8,228 nucleotides of DNA from Candidatus Aerophobota bacterium. Lineage in GTDB: Bacteria > Aerophobota > Aerophobia > Aerophobales > AE-B3A. The position numbers were made by a program, and so were the translations under genes. This document shows positions 1-6,863 of this stretch, piece after piece (the first letter of the stretch is position 1; each line of letters starts with the position of its first letter). The stretch covers positions 1-8,228 of the forward strand of contig JAUWXE010000047.1 in assembly GCA_030616535.1 (NCBI GenBank), given 5' to 3'. Below the pieces are notes generated by a model, which worked only from the letters and a program-made list of their open reading frames with translations, made no database searches and had not been told where the DNA came from.

Positions 1-884
1 TACTAAATTACTCAGTAGAAGTATATCGAAGGATAAGGAATACTTTCCGATTCCTTCTGGGAAACCTCTATGACTTTTATCCTTTTCAAGATACTCTCCC
101 CCTTAAGGAGATGAGAGAAATAGACAGATGGATACTTTCTCGCCTTCAATCTGTAATTGAACTCACCACGGCAAGCTTTGAGGCATTTAAATTCTACGAA
201 GCTGTTCATCTACTCCATAATTTCGCTGAGCATGATTTAAGTTCTTTCTATTTTGATGTACTCAAGGATAGGCTTTATACCTTTCCCGCTAAATCGCAAA
301 CGCGGAGATCCTCTCAAACAGCACTGTGGTATCTGCTTTTAAATTTGACTCTCCTCATGGCACCCATTCTGTCTTTTACTTCGGAAGAGGTATGGGGATA
401 TATTAAGAAAAAAGGGTTAAAAACCGAAGGAATAACCTCTAAAAAACAGAAAGCAGAATTGAAAAATAACATACCTGAGAGTATCTTCTTATCGGTCTGG
501 CCCAAAAAAAAATTGGAGACGGTGGATGAGAATCTAGAAAAAAAGTGGCAGCACATACTAAAGGTTAGAAGCAAAGTACTAAAAAAACTGGAGGAAGCTA
601 GAGAAGCGAAAAAAATTGCTTCTTCCCTTGAGGCTAGTGTCCTGATACACACTCCTGCATCTCTCATCTCGCTGTTAGAAAGTTTAGGGGATGGATTAAA
701 GGAGGTCCTTATAGTTTCAGAAGTCGAGCTAAAAGTTGCCCCGGAGACTAAGATCAAAGTAAAAAGAGCGGAGGGGAGAAAATGTGAGCGGTGCTGGAAT
801 TACAGTCCTCACGTGGGAGAGAATAAAGAACACCCCACCCTCTGTGAAAGATGCGGCAAAGTAATAGCTAGCCTTACAAAATAG
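1..884 (+). CDS. ileS: Isoleucyl-tRNA synthetase, C-terminal part (5' end outside window)
   Basis: This is the 3' end of the gene for the cytoplasmic class I enzyme that charges tRNA-Ile. The reading frame is open from base 3, giving 293 codons, about the last third of a protein usually near 930 residues. It starts inside the tRNA anticodon-binding domain, with the conserved stretch YRRIRNTFRFLLGNL followed by an EMREIDRWILSRL segment that closely resembles other bacterial IleRS. The C-terminus carries a zinc finger: two CxxC pairs with Cys codons at 783, 792, 843 and 852, in the context KCERCWNYSP and LCERCGK. That finger is typical of the bacterial enzyme and is needed for full activity in E. 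coli. The HIGH and KMSKS motifs would lie upstream and are not visible. The ATG at 111 is internal and is not the start. lspA follows after 5 bases, so the two are probably co-transcribed. Confidence 0.97.
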   Translation, partial: LNYSVEVYRRIRNTFRFLLGNLYDFYPFQDTLPLKEMREIDRWILSRLQSVIELTTASFEAFKFYEAVHLLHNFAEHDLSSFYFDVLKDRLYTFPAKSQTRRSSQTALWYLLLNLTLLMAPILSFTSEEVWGYIKKKGLKTEGITSKKQKAELKNNIPESIFLSVWPKKKLETVDENLEKKWQHILKVRSKVLKKLEEAREAKKIASSLEASVLIHTPASLISLLESLGDGLKEVLIVSEVELKVAPETKIKVKRAEGRKCERCWNYSPHVGENKEHPTLCERCGKVIASLTK

Positions 885-889
885 ACCCT

Positions 890-1345
890 ATGATTCTGTT
901 TCTGGTAGCTTTTCTTATCTTTCTCACCGATTGGATAAGTAAAATTTGGGTCAGGCAGAATCTTTCTCCCGGTATAGCTAAACCCTTAATCGAAGATTTC
1001 TTTTACTTGACTCGTGTTGAGAATTCAGGGTTTTTTTTCGGTCTGGTTTCTCTCAAGCAATCTTTATCTATATTTGCGAATTTATTGGCAATTCTCTGTT
1101 TAATAATTCTGGGGAGAAGGATTTCACGAAAAAGCTTGTGGGGTAGGATTGGCTTGGGTTTAATGGTAGGAGGGGCAGGGGCGAATTTCTGGGATCGGTT
1201 GGGGGATGGACAAGTAACAGATTTTTTGGATTTTCGTCTTTGGCCTGTCTTCAATCTCGCTGATGTAGCAGTTTGCGGAGGATTGGCTATCTTCATTTGG
1301 GCATTCCTCATATTAACTCGCAGAGATGCATCCGATTCTTTTTAA
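890..1345 (+). CDS. lspA: Lipoprotein signal peptidase II
   Basis: This integral membrane aspartyl protease removes the signal peptide from prolipoproteins after Lgt has lipidated the lipobox cysteine. The protein has 151 residues, normal for the family, with four predicted membrane helices (roughly 1-21, 57-75, 85-101 and 120-145). Family motifs appear in order: DWISK at 14-18, the VENSGFFFG segment at 43-51, GGAGANFWDRL at 94-104, then VTDFLDF and FNLAD. The catalytic aspartates should be D111 and D125. The usual NxGAAFG motif reads NSGFFFG here, a bulky but conservative-looking change. The start is well constrained: an in-frame stop lies at 869-871 and ATG 890 is the only normal start before the first motif. 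There is no strong ribosome binding site, so translation may be coupled to ileS, whose stop is 5 bases upstream. The last 20 bases overlap lgt. Confidence 0.95.
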   Translation: MILFLVAFLIFLTDWISKIWVRQNLSPGIAKPLIEDFFYLTRVENSGFFFGLVSLKQSLSIFANLLAILCLIILGRRISRKSLWGRIGLGLMVGGAGANFWDRLGDGQVTDFLDFRLWPVFNLADVAVCGGLAIFIWAFLILTRRDASDSF

Positions 1346-2078
1346 AGCAGGTCCATTTGTCATTCATACTTATGGGGTTTTTGTAACCTTAGGATTTTTA
1401 CTTGGCCTTAGCTTATTTCTGTACGCAGCTCGGAAAAAAAATCTGGAAGAGGGAAAGATGCTCAGTCTTTCTCTCTGGGTGGTAACGTCGGGCGTTGTTG
1501 GGGCCAGGATATTCTATGTATTAGACCAGCTTTATTGGTATCTCGAACATCCGCAGGATATACTGAAGATCTGGCAAGGAGGATTGGTTTTTTATGGAGG
1601 ACTCCTTTTTTCTTTGGTTGCCGGCCTTTATTTTATTCATCGTCATCGCCTTCTTTTCTGGGAGATCGCCGATATATCCGCTCCTTCTCTTGCACTGGGT
1701 ATAAGCATTGGTAGAATCGGCTGTTTTTTCAATGGCTGCTGCTACGGAAAGCCCTGGAAATGGGGCCTGATTTTTTCGCCTGATTCTGTTGCCGGCAGGG
1801 TTTTTCCCGATCAGCCTTTATTTCCTACCCAGCTTATGTCTTCAGTGAATCTTCTGATAATTTTTCTTATCCTGGTTGTTGTGGGATCACGCCAGAGGCT
1901 TACCCAGCATATTTTTTTATGGTTTTTAGCTCTTTACTCAGTCCATCGTTTTATGATTGAGTTTATTAGAGCGGACTATCCGGAAGTTCTTTTCCATTTG
2001 ACGGCTCCCCAATTCATAAGTATAATCCTGGGGATTTCTTCTCTGGTGCTCATGACTAGTAAAAGAGGATATGGTTAA
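1326..2078 (+). CDS. lgt: Prolipoprotein diacylglyceryl transferase
   Basis: Lgt transfers diacylglycerol from phosphatidylglycerol to the lipobox cysteine of prolipoproteins, the step before LspA. The 250-residue protein is very hydrophobic, with about seven membrane helices. Visible motifs are IHTYG (13-17), GARIFYV (59-65), GGLVFYGG (85-92), the signature GRIGCFFNGCCYG (129-141, including the essential-type R130), FPTQL (166-170), and HRFMIEFIRAD (207-217). In E. coli the GG-x-x-F-H-GG segment contains the important His103; here that position is Tyr90, a variant I believe occurs in other phyla. The signature carries the C...CC form instead of the enterobacterial FINGE form. The start is forced: an in-frame stop at 1314-1316 leaves ATG 1326 as the only normal start, which fixes the 20-base overlap with lspA. 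No clear Shine-Dalgarno is present, suggesting translational coupling. Confidence 0.95.
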   Translation: MHPILFKAGPFVIHTYGVFVTLGFLLGLSLFLYAARKKNLEEGKMLSLSLWVVTSGVVGARIFYVLDQLYWYLEHPQDILKIWQGGLVFYGGLLFSLVAGLYFIHRHRLLFWEIADISAPSLALGISIGRIGCFFNGCCYGKPWKWGLIFSPDSVAGRVFPDQPLFPTQLMSSVNLLIIFLILVVVGSRQRLTQHIFLWFLALYSVHRFMIEFIRADYPEVLFHLTAPQFISIILGISSLVLMTSKRGYG

Positions 2079-3003
2079 GAATGTAGCTATTCAGCAGTTT
2101 TTGGTGCAGGATGAGAAAAGGGTGAGACTAGATCTTTTTTTAAAAGAACAGATGCCCTGTTTTTCTCGTTCCTTCATTCAAAGCTTAATCAGAAAAGGGA
2201 AGGTTTTTGTAAACAAAGAGGTTGCTAAGCCGGCTTATCTTATCGAAAAAGGAGATAGAGTCGAGGTTAATATTTCACCCCTTGGGCAGCCAATTCCAAC
2301 CCCGGAACCTATCCCCTTGGACATCCTCTGGGAAGATAGCAGTCTTTTAGTGGTAAATAAACCAGCCGGGATGCTGGTCCATCCAGTCTCTTCTGGACAA
2401 GGAGGTACTCTGGTTAACGCCCTTCTTGCTCATGGTGATCATCTCTCTAAGGTGGGTGGGATCCTACGCCAAGGAATTGTCCATCGTCTGGATAAGGATA
2501 CCTCAGGAGTGATGGTGGTAGCCAAGGATGACCCCACTCATCTAGCTCTAGCTGCACAGTTTCGAAAGCGAATAGTGAGGAAAACCTATCTCGCTCTAGT
2601 AAGAGGAAAACCTTCTCAAAGTGAAGGAACCATTGAGGCAAAAATAGGGAGAAGTCCTAAAACCGGTAAGAAAATGACTATAGAGGGTAGATACAGTCGG
2701 GAGGCAGTCACTACTTATCGAATGCTAAGGCAGTGGGAAAACTGGAGTCTCTTAGAAATACGTCCTTTAACCGGCAGGACTCACCAAATTCGCCTTCACC
2801 TGCATTTCATAAATTGCTTTCTACTAGGAGATGACCGTTATGGAGCAAGAAAGGGAAGGGATTTTCCCTACAAATTAAAAAGAGCTATGCTGCACGCTAA
2901 AAGCTTAGGCTTTTTTCATCCTCGGAAAGAAAAGTGGATGGAGTTTGAGGCACCTCTACCTCAGGACATGAATGAGGCCATTTGTTGTCTGGAAGGCAAG
3001 TGA
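2071..3003 (+). CDS. rluD: RluA-family 23S rRNA pseudouridine synthase, RluD type
   Basis: This enzyme isomerises uridine to pseudouridine in RNA; RluD itself modifies helix 69 of 23S rRNA. The 310 residues show the RluC/RluD architecture: an N-terminal S4 RNA-binding domain (about 17-68, including RLDLFL and SRSFIQSLIRKGKVFVN), then the catalytic domain from about 85. Family motifs are LLVVNKPAGMLVHP (92-105), HRLDKDTSG (138-146) with catalytic D141, RKTYLALVRG, and PLTGRTHQIRLH near the end. The lengths and the S4 domain favour RluD or RluC over RluA; the exact target uridines cannot be told from sequence. ATG 2071 overlaps the lgt end by 8 bases and has an AGAGG just upstream, so it is a good start. 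Its presence behind lgt indicates a four-gene cluster with ileS, lspA and lgt. The stop codon touches the -35 box of the acpP promoter. Confidence 0.9.
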   Translation: MVKNVAIQQFLVQDEKRVRLDLFLKEQMPCFSRSFIQSLIRKGKVFVNKEVAKPAYLIEKGDRVEVNISPLGQPIPTPEPIPLDILWEDSSLLVVNKPAGMLVHPVSSGQGGTLVNALLAHGDHLSKVGGILRQGIVHRLDKDTSGVMVVAKDDPTHLALAAQFRKRIVRKTYLALVRGKPSQSEGTIEAKIGRSPKTGKKMTIEGRYSREAVTTYRMLRQWENWSLLEIRPLTGRTHQIRLHLHFINCFLLGDDRYGARKGRDFPYKLKRAMLHAKSLGFFHPRKEKWMEFEAPLPQDMNEAICCLEGK

Positions 3004-3031
3004 TTGACAAATTTAAGCCGATTGATATATT
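3004..3031 (+). promoter_or_regulatory. Predicted sigma-70 type promoter for acpP
   Basis: A perfect -35 hexamer TTGACA lies at 3004-3009, directly after the rluD stop, and a five-of-six -10 box TATATT lies at 3026-3031 with a 16-base spacer. Transcription would start near 3038, leaving a 5' leader of about 110 bases before acpP. This fits the need for strong independent expression of acyl carrier protein. The leader contains a small perfect hairpin (CACTT 3041-3045 with AAGTG 3049-3053), too short to call a regulator. Confidence 0.65.
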
Positions 3032-3037
3032 AATCAA
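3022..3037. promoter_or_regulatory. Imperfect palindrome over the acpP -10 box, possible operator
   Basis: The 16 bases TTGATATATTAATCAA have perfect five-base arms (TTGAT 3022-3026 and ATCAA 3033-3037), with 12 of 16 positions symmetric overall. The site covers the predicted -10 box and the region just before the start of transcription, where a repressor would block initiation. The arms resemble those I recall for the FabT operator of fatty acid genes, but the spacing is six bases instead of one, so I do not assign a regulator. In AT-rich DNA such a palindrome can occur by chance. Confidence 0.3.
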
Positions 3038-3148
3038 CATCACTTCAAAAGTGTTCAGCAATCAGCAACTTACTGAATGCTTACTAGAGGACGCAGCTTA
3101 TATTATGACCACGCTAATCAAGATAAATAGACCAAAAAGGAGGGTGGA

Positions 3149-3394
3149 ATGCTCAGGGATGACATTTCAAAAAAGGTGAAGGAGATTACTAGTGAACAGC
3201 TGGGAGTAGATGAATCTCAGATCGTACCTGAGGCCAAGTTTATAGATGATCTGGGAGCAGACTCATTGGACACAGTAGAATTAGTGATGGCTTTGGAGGA
3301 AGAATTTGATTTGGAGATTTCCGATGAAGAGGCAGAAAAACTGACCACGATGCAGAAGGTAGTAGATTATATTGGGGATCATCTTGAACAATAA
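3149..3394 (+). CDS. acpP: Acyl carrier protein
   Basis: AcpP carries growing acyl chains on a 4'-phosphopantetheine arm during type II fatty acid synthesis. The 81-residue acidic protein is full length. The ADSLDTVELVMALEEEF segment is diagnostic, with S39 in the DSL motif as the attachment site; helix I begins at about residue 3, and the acidic recognition helix II follows S39. ATG 3149 has a strong ribosome binding site, AAGGAGG at 3137-3143, five bases away, matching high expression. fabF follows after 77 bases, the usual acpP-fabF order. The other fatty acid genes often found upstream (fabD, fabG, fabH, plsX) are absent here; rluD takes that place, and a promoter separates the two. Confidence 0.97.
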   Translation: MLRDDISKKVKEITSEQLGVDESQIVPEAKFIDDLGADSLDTVELVMALEEEFDLEISDEEAEKLTTMQKVVDYIGDHLEQ

Positions 3395-3471
3395 TAAAGA
3401 GTGGTCAAAAATTAGTGGGAACATTTTTTCATTTGTTTATCAATTTCCAACCACTGGACTGAGGATAAAAC

Positions 3472-4707
3472 ATGGTGCGCCAAGTAGTTGTTACAGGAGT
3501 GGGAGTAGTTTCCCCCATCGGTATTGGGGTCGAAGAGTTTGGCCAAGCCCTTTTTCTTGGAAAAAATGGGGTAGGAAAAATAACCCATTTTGATCCTTCC
3601 CCTTACCGGAGTCGCATGGCTGGTGAGGTTAAAAATTTTGATCCTTACAGCTATCTTCCACCTAAAGAAGTCAAACGAATGGATCGGTTCACTCAACTGG
3701 GAATGGTAGCAGCAGAAGAGGCCATAAGACAGGCGGAAATAACCGATGAAGATAATGATCCAGGCACAATAGGGGTCCTGGTGGGCTCTGGTGTGGGAGG
3801 ACTGCGTACCATTGAAAGAGAACAAACCACCCTCTTAGAGAAGGGCCCTCAACGAGTAAGTCCCTTCCTGGTTCCTATGTTAATTACCGACATCACCTCA
3901 GCCCTGATTGCTATCAAGTATGGGTTCTCTGGCCCTAATTTTTCTATCTCTACCGCCTGCGCTACGGGGAACCATTCCATAGGAGAGGCATTCAAGATTA
4001 TCCAGAGGGGAGATGCGGAAATTATGATTGCCGGAGGAAGTGAAGCGGCTATTACTCCTCTGGGATTGGCTGGTTTTTGTGCAATGCGAGCTCTCTCCAC
4101 CAGAAATGAACATCCTGAAAAAGCCTCTCGACCCTTCGATAAGGAAAGAGACGGATTTGTAATAGGAGAAGGAGCCGGGGTTGTGGTTATAGAAGAGCTA
4201 GAACAGGCTAGAAAAAGAGGTGTGCCTATTTGGGGAGAGATCATCGGTTTTGGCATGAGCGAGGATGCCTATCATATAACCCAGCCAGTGTCAGATGGAA
4301 GAGGGATTAGACAGGCAACGAACAAAGCACTAGAGGATGCCAAAATTTCTTCTGGAGAGGTAGATTATATAAACGCTCATGGGACCTCTACTCCTTTTAA
4401 TGATAAAGTGGAGACTCAGGCCATTAAGGATGTTTTTGGAAGAAAAGCTTACCAGATCCCTATAAGTTCCACTAAGTCTATGACTGGTCATCTTTTGGGG
4501 GCAACCGGCGGAGTGGAATTGATCGCCTGTCTTTTGGCCCTTAGAGAGGGCATTCTGCCTCCCACCATCAATTATGAAAATCCTGATCCTGAATGTGATT
4601 TGGATTATGTCCCCAACGAAGCCAGAGAAGTCAAAATAAAGATTGTTATGTCTAATTCCATGGGCTTTGGGGGACATAACGCCGTATTGGTGGTCAAAAA
4701 ATTGTGA
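3472..4707 (+). CDS. fabF: 3-oxoacyl-[acyl-carrier-protein] synthase II (KAS II)
   Basis: FabF condenses malonyl-ACP with acyl-ACP to lengthen fatty acids, including the C16:1 to C18:1 step. The 411-residue protein matches family length and has both thiolase-fold halves. The Cys-His-His catalytic triad is complete: C163 in STACATGNHSIGEA, H303 in INAHGTSTPFND, and H340 in KSMTGHLLGATGG, with the conserved lysine five residues before H340. These numbers coincide with E. coli FabF numbering, supporting the chosen start. ATG 3472 has GAGGA at 3461-3465, a well-spaced ribosome binding site, and the N-terminus RQVVVTGVGVVSPIG is typical. Near the end, MSNSMGFGGHNA is the usual C-terminal motif. 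It lies between acpP, its substrate carrier, and rnc, a common bacterial order. FabB is a weaker alternative because the triad context and length fit FabF. Confidence 0.96.
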   Translation: MVRQVVVTGVGVVSPIGIGVEEFGQALFLGKNGVGKITHFDPSPYRSRMAGEVKNFDPYSYLPPKEVKRMDRFTQLGMVAAEEAIRQAEITDEDNDPGTIGVLVGSGVGGLRTIEREQTTLLEKGPQRVSPFLVPMLITDITSALIAIKYGFSGPNFSISTACATGNHSIGEAFKIIQRGDAEIMIAGGSEAAITPLGLAGFCAMRALSTRNEHPEKASRPFDKERDGFVIGEGAGVVVIEELEQARKRGVPIWGEIIGFGMSEDAYHITQPVSDGRGIRQATNKALEDAKISSGEVDYINAHGTSTPFNDKVETQAIKDVFGRKAYQIPISSTKSMTGHLLGATGGVELIACLLALREGILPPTINYENPDPECDLDYVPNEAREVKIKIVMSNSMGFGGHNAVLVVKKL

Positions 4708-4708
4708 G

Positions 4709-5467
4709 ATGAAGATGAGTTCTGTCCGGAGAGAGGAGCTGGAAGAACTCCAAAGAAACGTCGGTGTTAAATTTTCCAGCCTAAATCTCTTAGATCAAGC
4801 CTTAACGCATGCTTCTCATGCCAAATCAACCAATGAAAGAACTGTCTCTCACTACCAAAGACTAGAATTTTTAGGGGATGCAGTACTGGAGTTAGTTACC
4901 GCAGAATGGCTTTTTAAAATCTATCCAGACCTGAGTGAAGGTGAGCTGTCCAAGCTTCGTTCTACCATGGTATCCCAGGAAAGCCTTTCTCATTGCGCCC
5001 GGAAAATCAAGATAGGAAACTATCTTTTAATAAGTAAGGATCAAGAAGGGATCCAGTCGCAGGATACTTTATTGGCTGATGCTTACGAGTCTATAGTCGG
5101 AGCTCTATATCTAGATCAGGGATTGGAGACCACACGAGACTTTATATTGGAACGATTTATGGAAGAAGAGGAGAAAATTGCCAAGATAAGGGACTTTAAA
5201 TCCCAACTACAGGAATATACCCAATCGGTGTACAAATCGCTTCCTCAGTATCAGGTAATCCAGCAAATCGGTCCAGACCATAGTAAGAAATTCAGGGTAA
5301 AGGTTATAATCAAGGGGAAAGTTCTGGGGGAAGGTTGGGGAACCAGTAAGAAGAGGGCAGAGAAAATCGCTGCTCAATCTGCCTGGATGAAGGTAATACA
5401 TAATGAAAACTTTAATGATCAGCATCTCAGGGGTAAGAGGAATCGTGGGAGAAGCTCTCATCCCTGA
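4709..5467 (+). CDS. rnc: Ribonuclease III
   Basis: This Mg2+-dependent endonuclease cuts double-stranded RNA and processes rRNA precursors and some mRNAs. From ATG 4709 it has 252 residues. The catalytic domain carries the signature HYQRLEFLGDAVLEL (48-62), with acidic residues E53 and D57, and LLADAYESIVGA with D124 and E127, the four expected metal ligands. A double-stranded-RNA-binding domain follows at about 162-232, ending in the usual SKKRAEKIAA helix. The open frame runs back to 4643, but that part is inside fabF, so the start is 4709 or 4715 (both ATG; I prefer 4709, one base after the fabF stop). The last 20 or so residues are a basic tail beyond the domain (GKRNRGRSSHP at the end), encoded entirely in a 65-base overlap with the next gene. 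In the signature, Gln50 stands where E. coli has Glu38, a known natural variation. Confidence 0.94.
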   Translation: MKMSSVRREELEELQRNVGVKFSSLNLLDQALTHASHAKSTNERTVSHYQRLEFLGDAVLELVTAEWLFKIYPDLSEGELSKLRSTMVSQESLSHCARKIKIGNYLLISKDQEGIQSQDTLLADAYESIVGALYLDQGLETTRDFILERFMEEEEKIAKIRDFKSQLQEYTQSVYKSLPQYQVIQQIGPDHSKKFRVKVIIKGKVLGEGWGTSKKRAEKIAAQSAWMKVIHNENFNDQHLRGKRNRGRSSHP

Positions 5468-6749
5468 GATCGTAACAAAGTTCTCAGCAGCCTTTGGTGA
5501 GTTTCTCGGCACCGGACCCATTCTTGTGGGTTCGGATACCCGTACATCAAATGAAATGTTTAGACTCTCCGTTTTTAGTGGTCTAATTTCCATAGGGTCT
5601 GAGGTTATCGATGTAGGTGTTTGCCCCACTCCTACTCTGCAGCTTATGGTAGAGAAACTCTATGCTAGTGGAGGTATCGCTATTAGTGGGAGCCACAATC
5701 CGGCAGAGTGGAATGCCTTAAAGTTCATTCGTTCTGATGGACTTTTTCTTTACCCCGAGGAAGGAGAAAAAGTTTTACAAATTTATCACAAAAATAAAAT
5801 AAGGCGAGCGGCCTGGAATCATCTAGGCAGGATTTATAAGGAAAACTCAGCCATAGAAAATCATCTGGAGCAAGTCTTGAAAGTTGTAAATGAAAAAAAA
5901 ATCAGAAGTAAAAAACTTAAAGTTGTTATAGATGCCGGTAATGGGGCGGGAGCGCTAATCAGTCCAAAGCTTTGCAGGAAGCTAGGATGTGAGGTAGTTT
6001 CCCTTAACTGTGAGCCCAACGGTATCTTTGCCCGTCCTCCTGAGCCGATCCCTTCTCATTTAAGGGAGCTTTCCCGAACAGTTAAATCTACCAGAGCAGA
6101 TATCGGTTTTGCTCATGATGCTGATGCAGATAGACTGGCCATAGTTACTGATAGAGGAGAAATTTTACCTGAAGAATATACTCTCTTACTGGCAGCAAAA
6201 TTTTCCCTGAGCAAAAAAACCGGATTGGTAGTTACAAATCTTTCCACTACCCAGGCTTTGGATGATGTAGCTGCCGAATTTGGCTGCTCTGTTAAACGGA
6301 CAAAGATAGGGGATATTTATGTATCCCGTTGTATGAAGGAGGAGAAGGCAATAATAGGGGGAGAGGGGAATGGAGGAGTGATTATCCCCGAGGTTCACTA
6401 CGCTCGGGATGGAATCGCCGCTATTGCCCTACTGCTTGAGTATCTGGCTGAGAGCGATGAACCAGTGTCAGAATTAGCTAACAAACTACCTCGTTATCAC
6501 ATGGTTAAAGGAAAGCAAGCATTCGCTGGAAAAGATTTTTCATTGATTAAAAACAAATTAGAGGAGCAGTTCCAGTCCGAGAGTCTTGACTTTCTTGATG
6601 GGGTGAAAATTACCTTAGAGAACGGCTGGATTCATATAAGACCTTCAGGTACGGAACCAGTGATTCGTATCATTACCGAAGCAAAAACCAAAAAAAGAGC
6701 AGAAGCTCTCTACCAGATAGGGCTAGAGAAGATTAATGAGGTGGCTTAA
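5403..6749 (+). CDS. glmM: Phosphohexomutase, probable phosphoglucosamine mutase
   Basis: GlmM converts glucosamine-6-phosphate to glucosamine-1-phosphate on the way to UDP-GlcNAc, peptidoglycan and lipopolysaccharide. The 448-residue protein is full length for the alpha-D-phosphohexomutase superfamily. It has the N-terminal SISGVRGIVG, the phosphoserine loop ISGSHNP with catalytic S97, the metal-binding DADADR (D239, D241, D243), a GGEGNGG sugar-binding loop, and the C-terminal phosphate-binding RPSGTEP (413-419). The serine loop reads SGSHNPAEWNALKF where classic GlmM has SASHNP..NGIKFF, so substrate choice between glucosamine, glucose and mannose phosphates is less certain; the family call is firm, the glmM symbol moderate. 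ATG 5403 has GAAGG at 5389-5393 and lies 65 bases inside rnc; the conserved N-terminal motif is itself in the overlap, so a later start would remove it. Confidence 0.75.
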   Translation: MKTLMISISGVRGIVGEALIPEIVTKFSAAFGEFLGTGPILVGSDTRTSNEMFRLSVFSGLISIGSEVIDVGVCPTPTLQLMVEKLYASGGIAISGSHNPAEWNALKFIRSDGLFLYPEEGEKVLQIYHKNKIRRAAWNHLGRIYKENSAIENHLEQVLKVVNEKKIRSKKLKVVIDAGNGAGALISPKLCRKLGCEVVSLNCEPNGIFARPPEPIPSHLRELSRTVKSTRADIGFAHDADADRLAIVTDRGEILPEEYTLLLAAKFSLSKKTGLVVTNLSTTQALDDVAAEFGCSVKRTKIGDIYVSRCMKEEKAIIGGEGNGGVIIPEVHYARDGIAAIALLLEYLAESDEPVSELANKLPRYHMVKGKQAFAGKDFSLIKNKLEEQFQSESLDFLDGVKITLENGWIHIRPSGTEPVIRIITEAKTKKRAEALYQIGLEKINEVA

Positions 6750-6800
6750 AGATAAAAGATCCAAAGGGTTTTCAGGAATCATTAAGCTAAGAGTTGTCAG

Positions 6801-6845
6801 ATGGTAGGAAATTCTGGTGAATCCCAGTTCAAACGGTAATACCAA
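6801..6845 (+). other. Possible structured leader before the membrane protein gene
   Basis: The 114-base gap between glmM and the next gene contains nested complementary segments: TGGTA 6802-6806 with TACCA 6840-6844, GAA 6808-6810 with TTC 6828-6830, and CTGG 6814-6817 with CCAG 6824-6827 around a six-base loop. The fold ends eight bases before the ribosome binding site. Parts of it recall fragments of cobalamin and TPP riboswitches, but neither consensus is present in full. I found no convincing promoter or terminator in this gap. This is a weak structural call only. Confidence 0.2.
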
Positions 6846-6863
6846 GATAGAGAAGGAGGACAT

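Noticed and set aside
314..757. Antisense frame of 147 codons inside ileS (and similar minus-strand frames within lgt, fabF and recX)
   Set aside because: They mirror strong sense genes, lack ribosome binding sites and show no protein family features.
111..884. Reading the ileS fragment as a complete gene starting at ATG 111
   Set aside because: The frame is open to the window start and the upstream residues match the IleRS anticodon-binding domain, so this is an internal Met.
2982..3179. 65-residue frame between rluD and acpP
   Set aside because: It covers a promoter and leader, overlaps the ends of two solid genes, has no ribosome binding site and no recognisable protein features.
3372..3593. 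73-residue frame spanning the acpP-fabF gap
   Set aside because: It runs out of frame into fabF, whose N-terminal motif is certain; no ribosome binding site and biased composition.
4643..4708. Longer RNase III starting at ATG 4643
   Set aside because: The extra 22 residues lie within the conserved C-terminal coding part of fabF and do not resemble an RNase III N-terminus; ATG 4709 or 4715 fit family length.
6803..6845. Cobalamin or TPP riboswitch before the membrane protein gene
   Set aside because: Short stretches recall GGTG-AATCC (cobalamin) and GGTAATACC (TPP), but the B12 box, the TPP CTGAGA element and enough length are missing.
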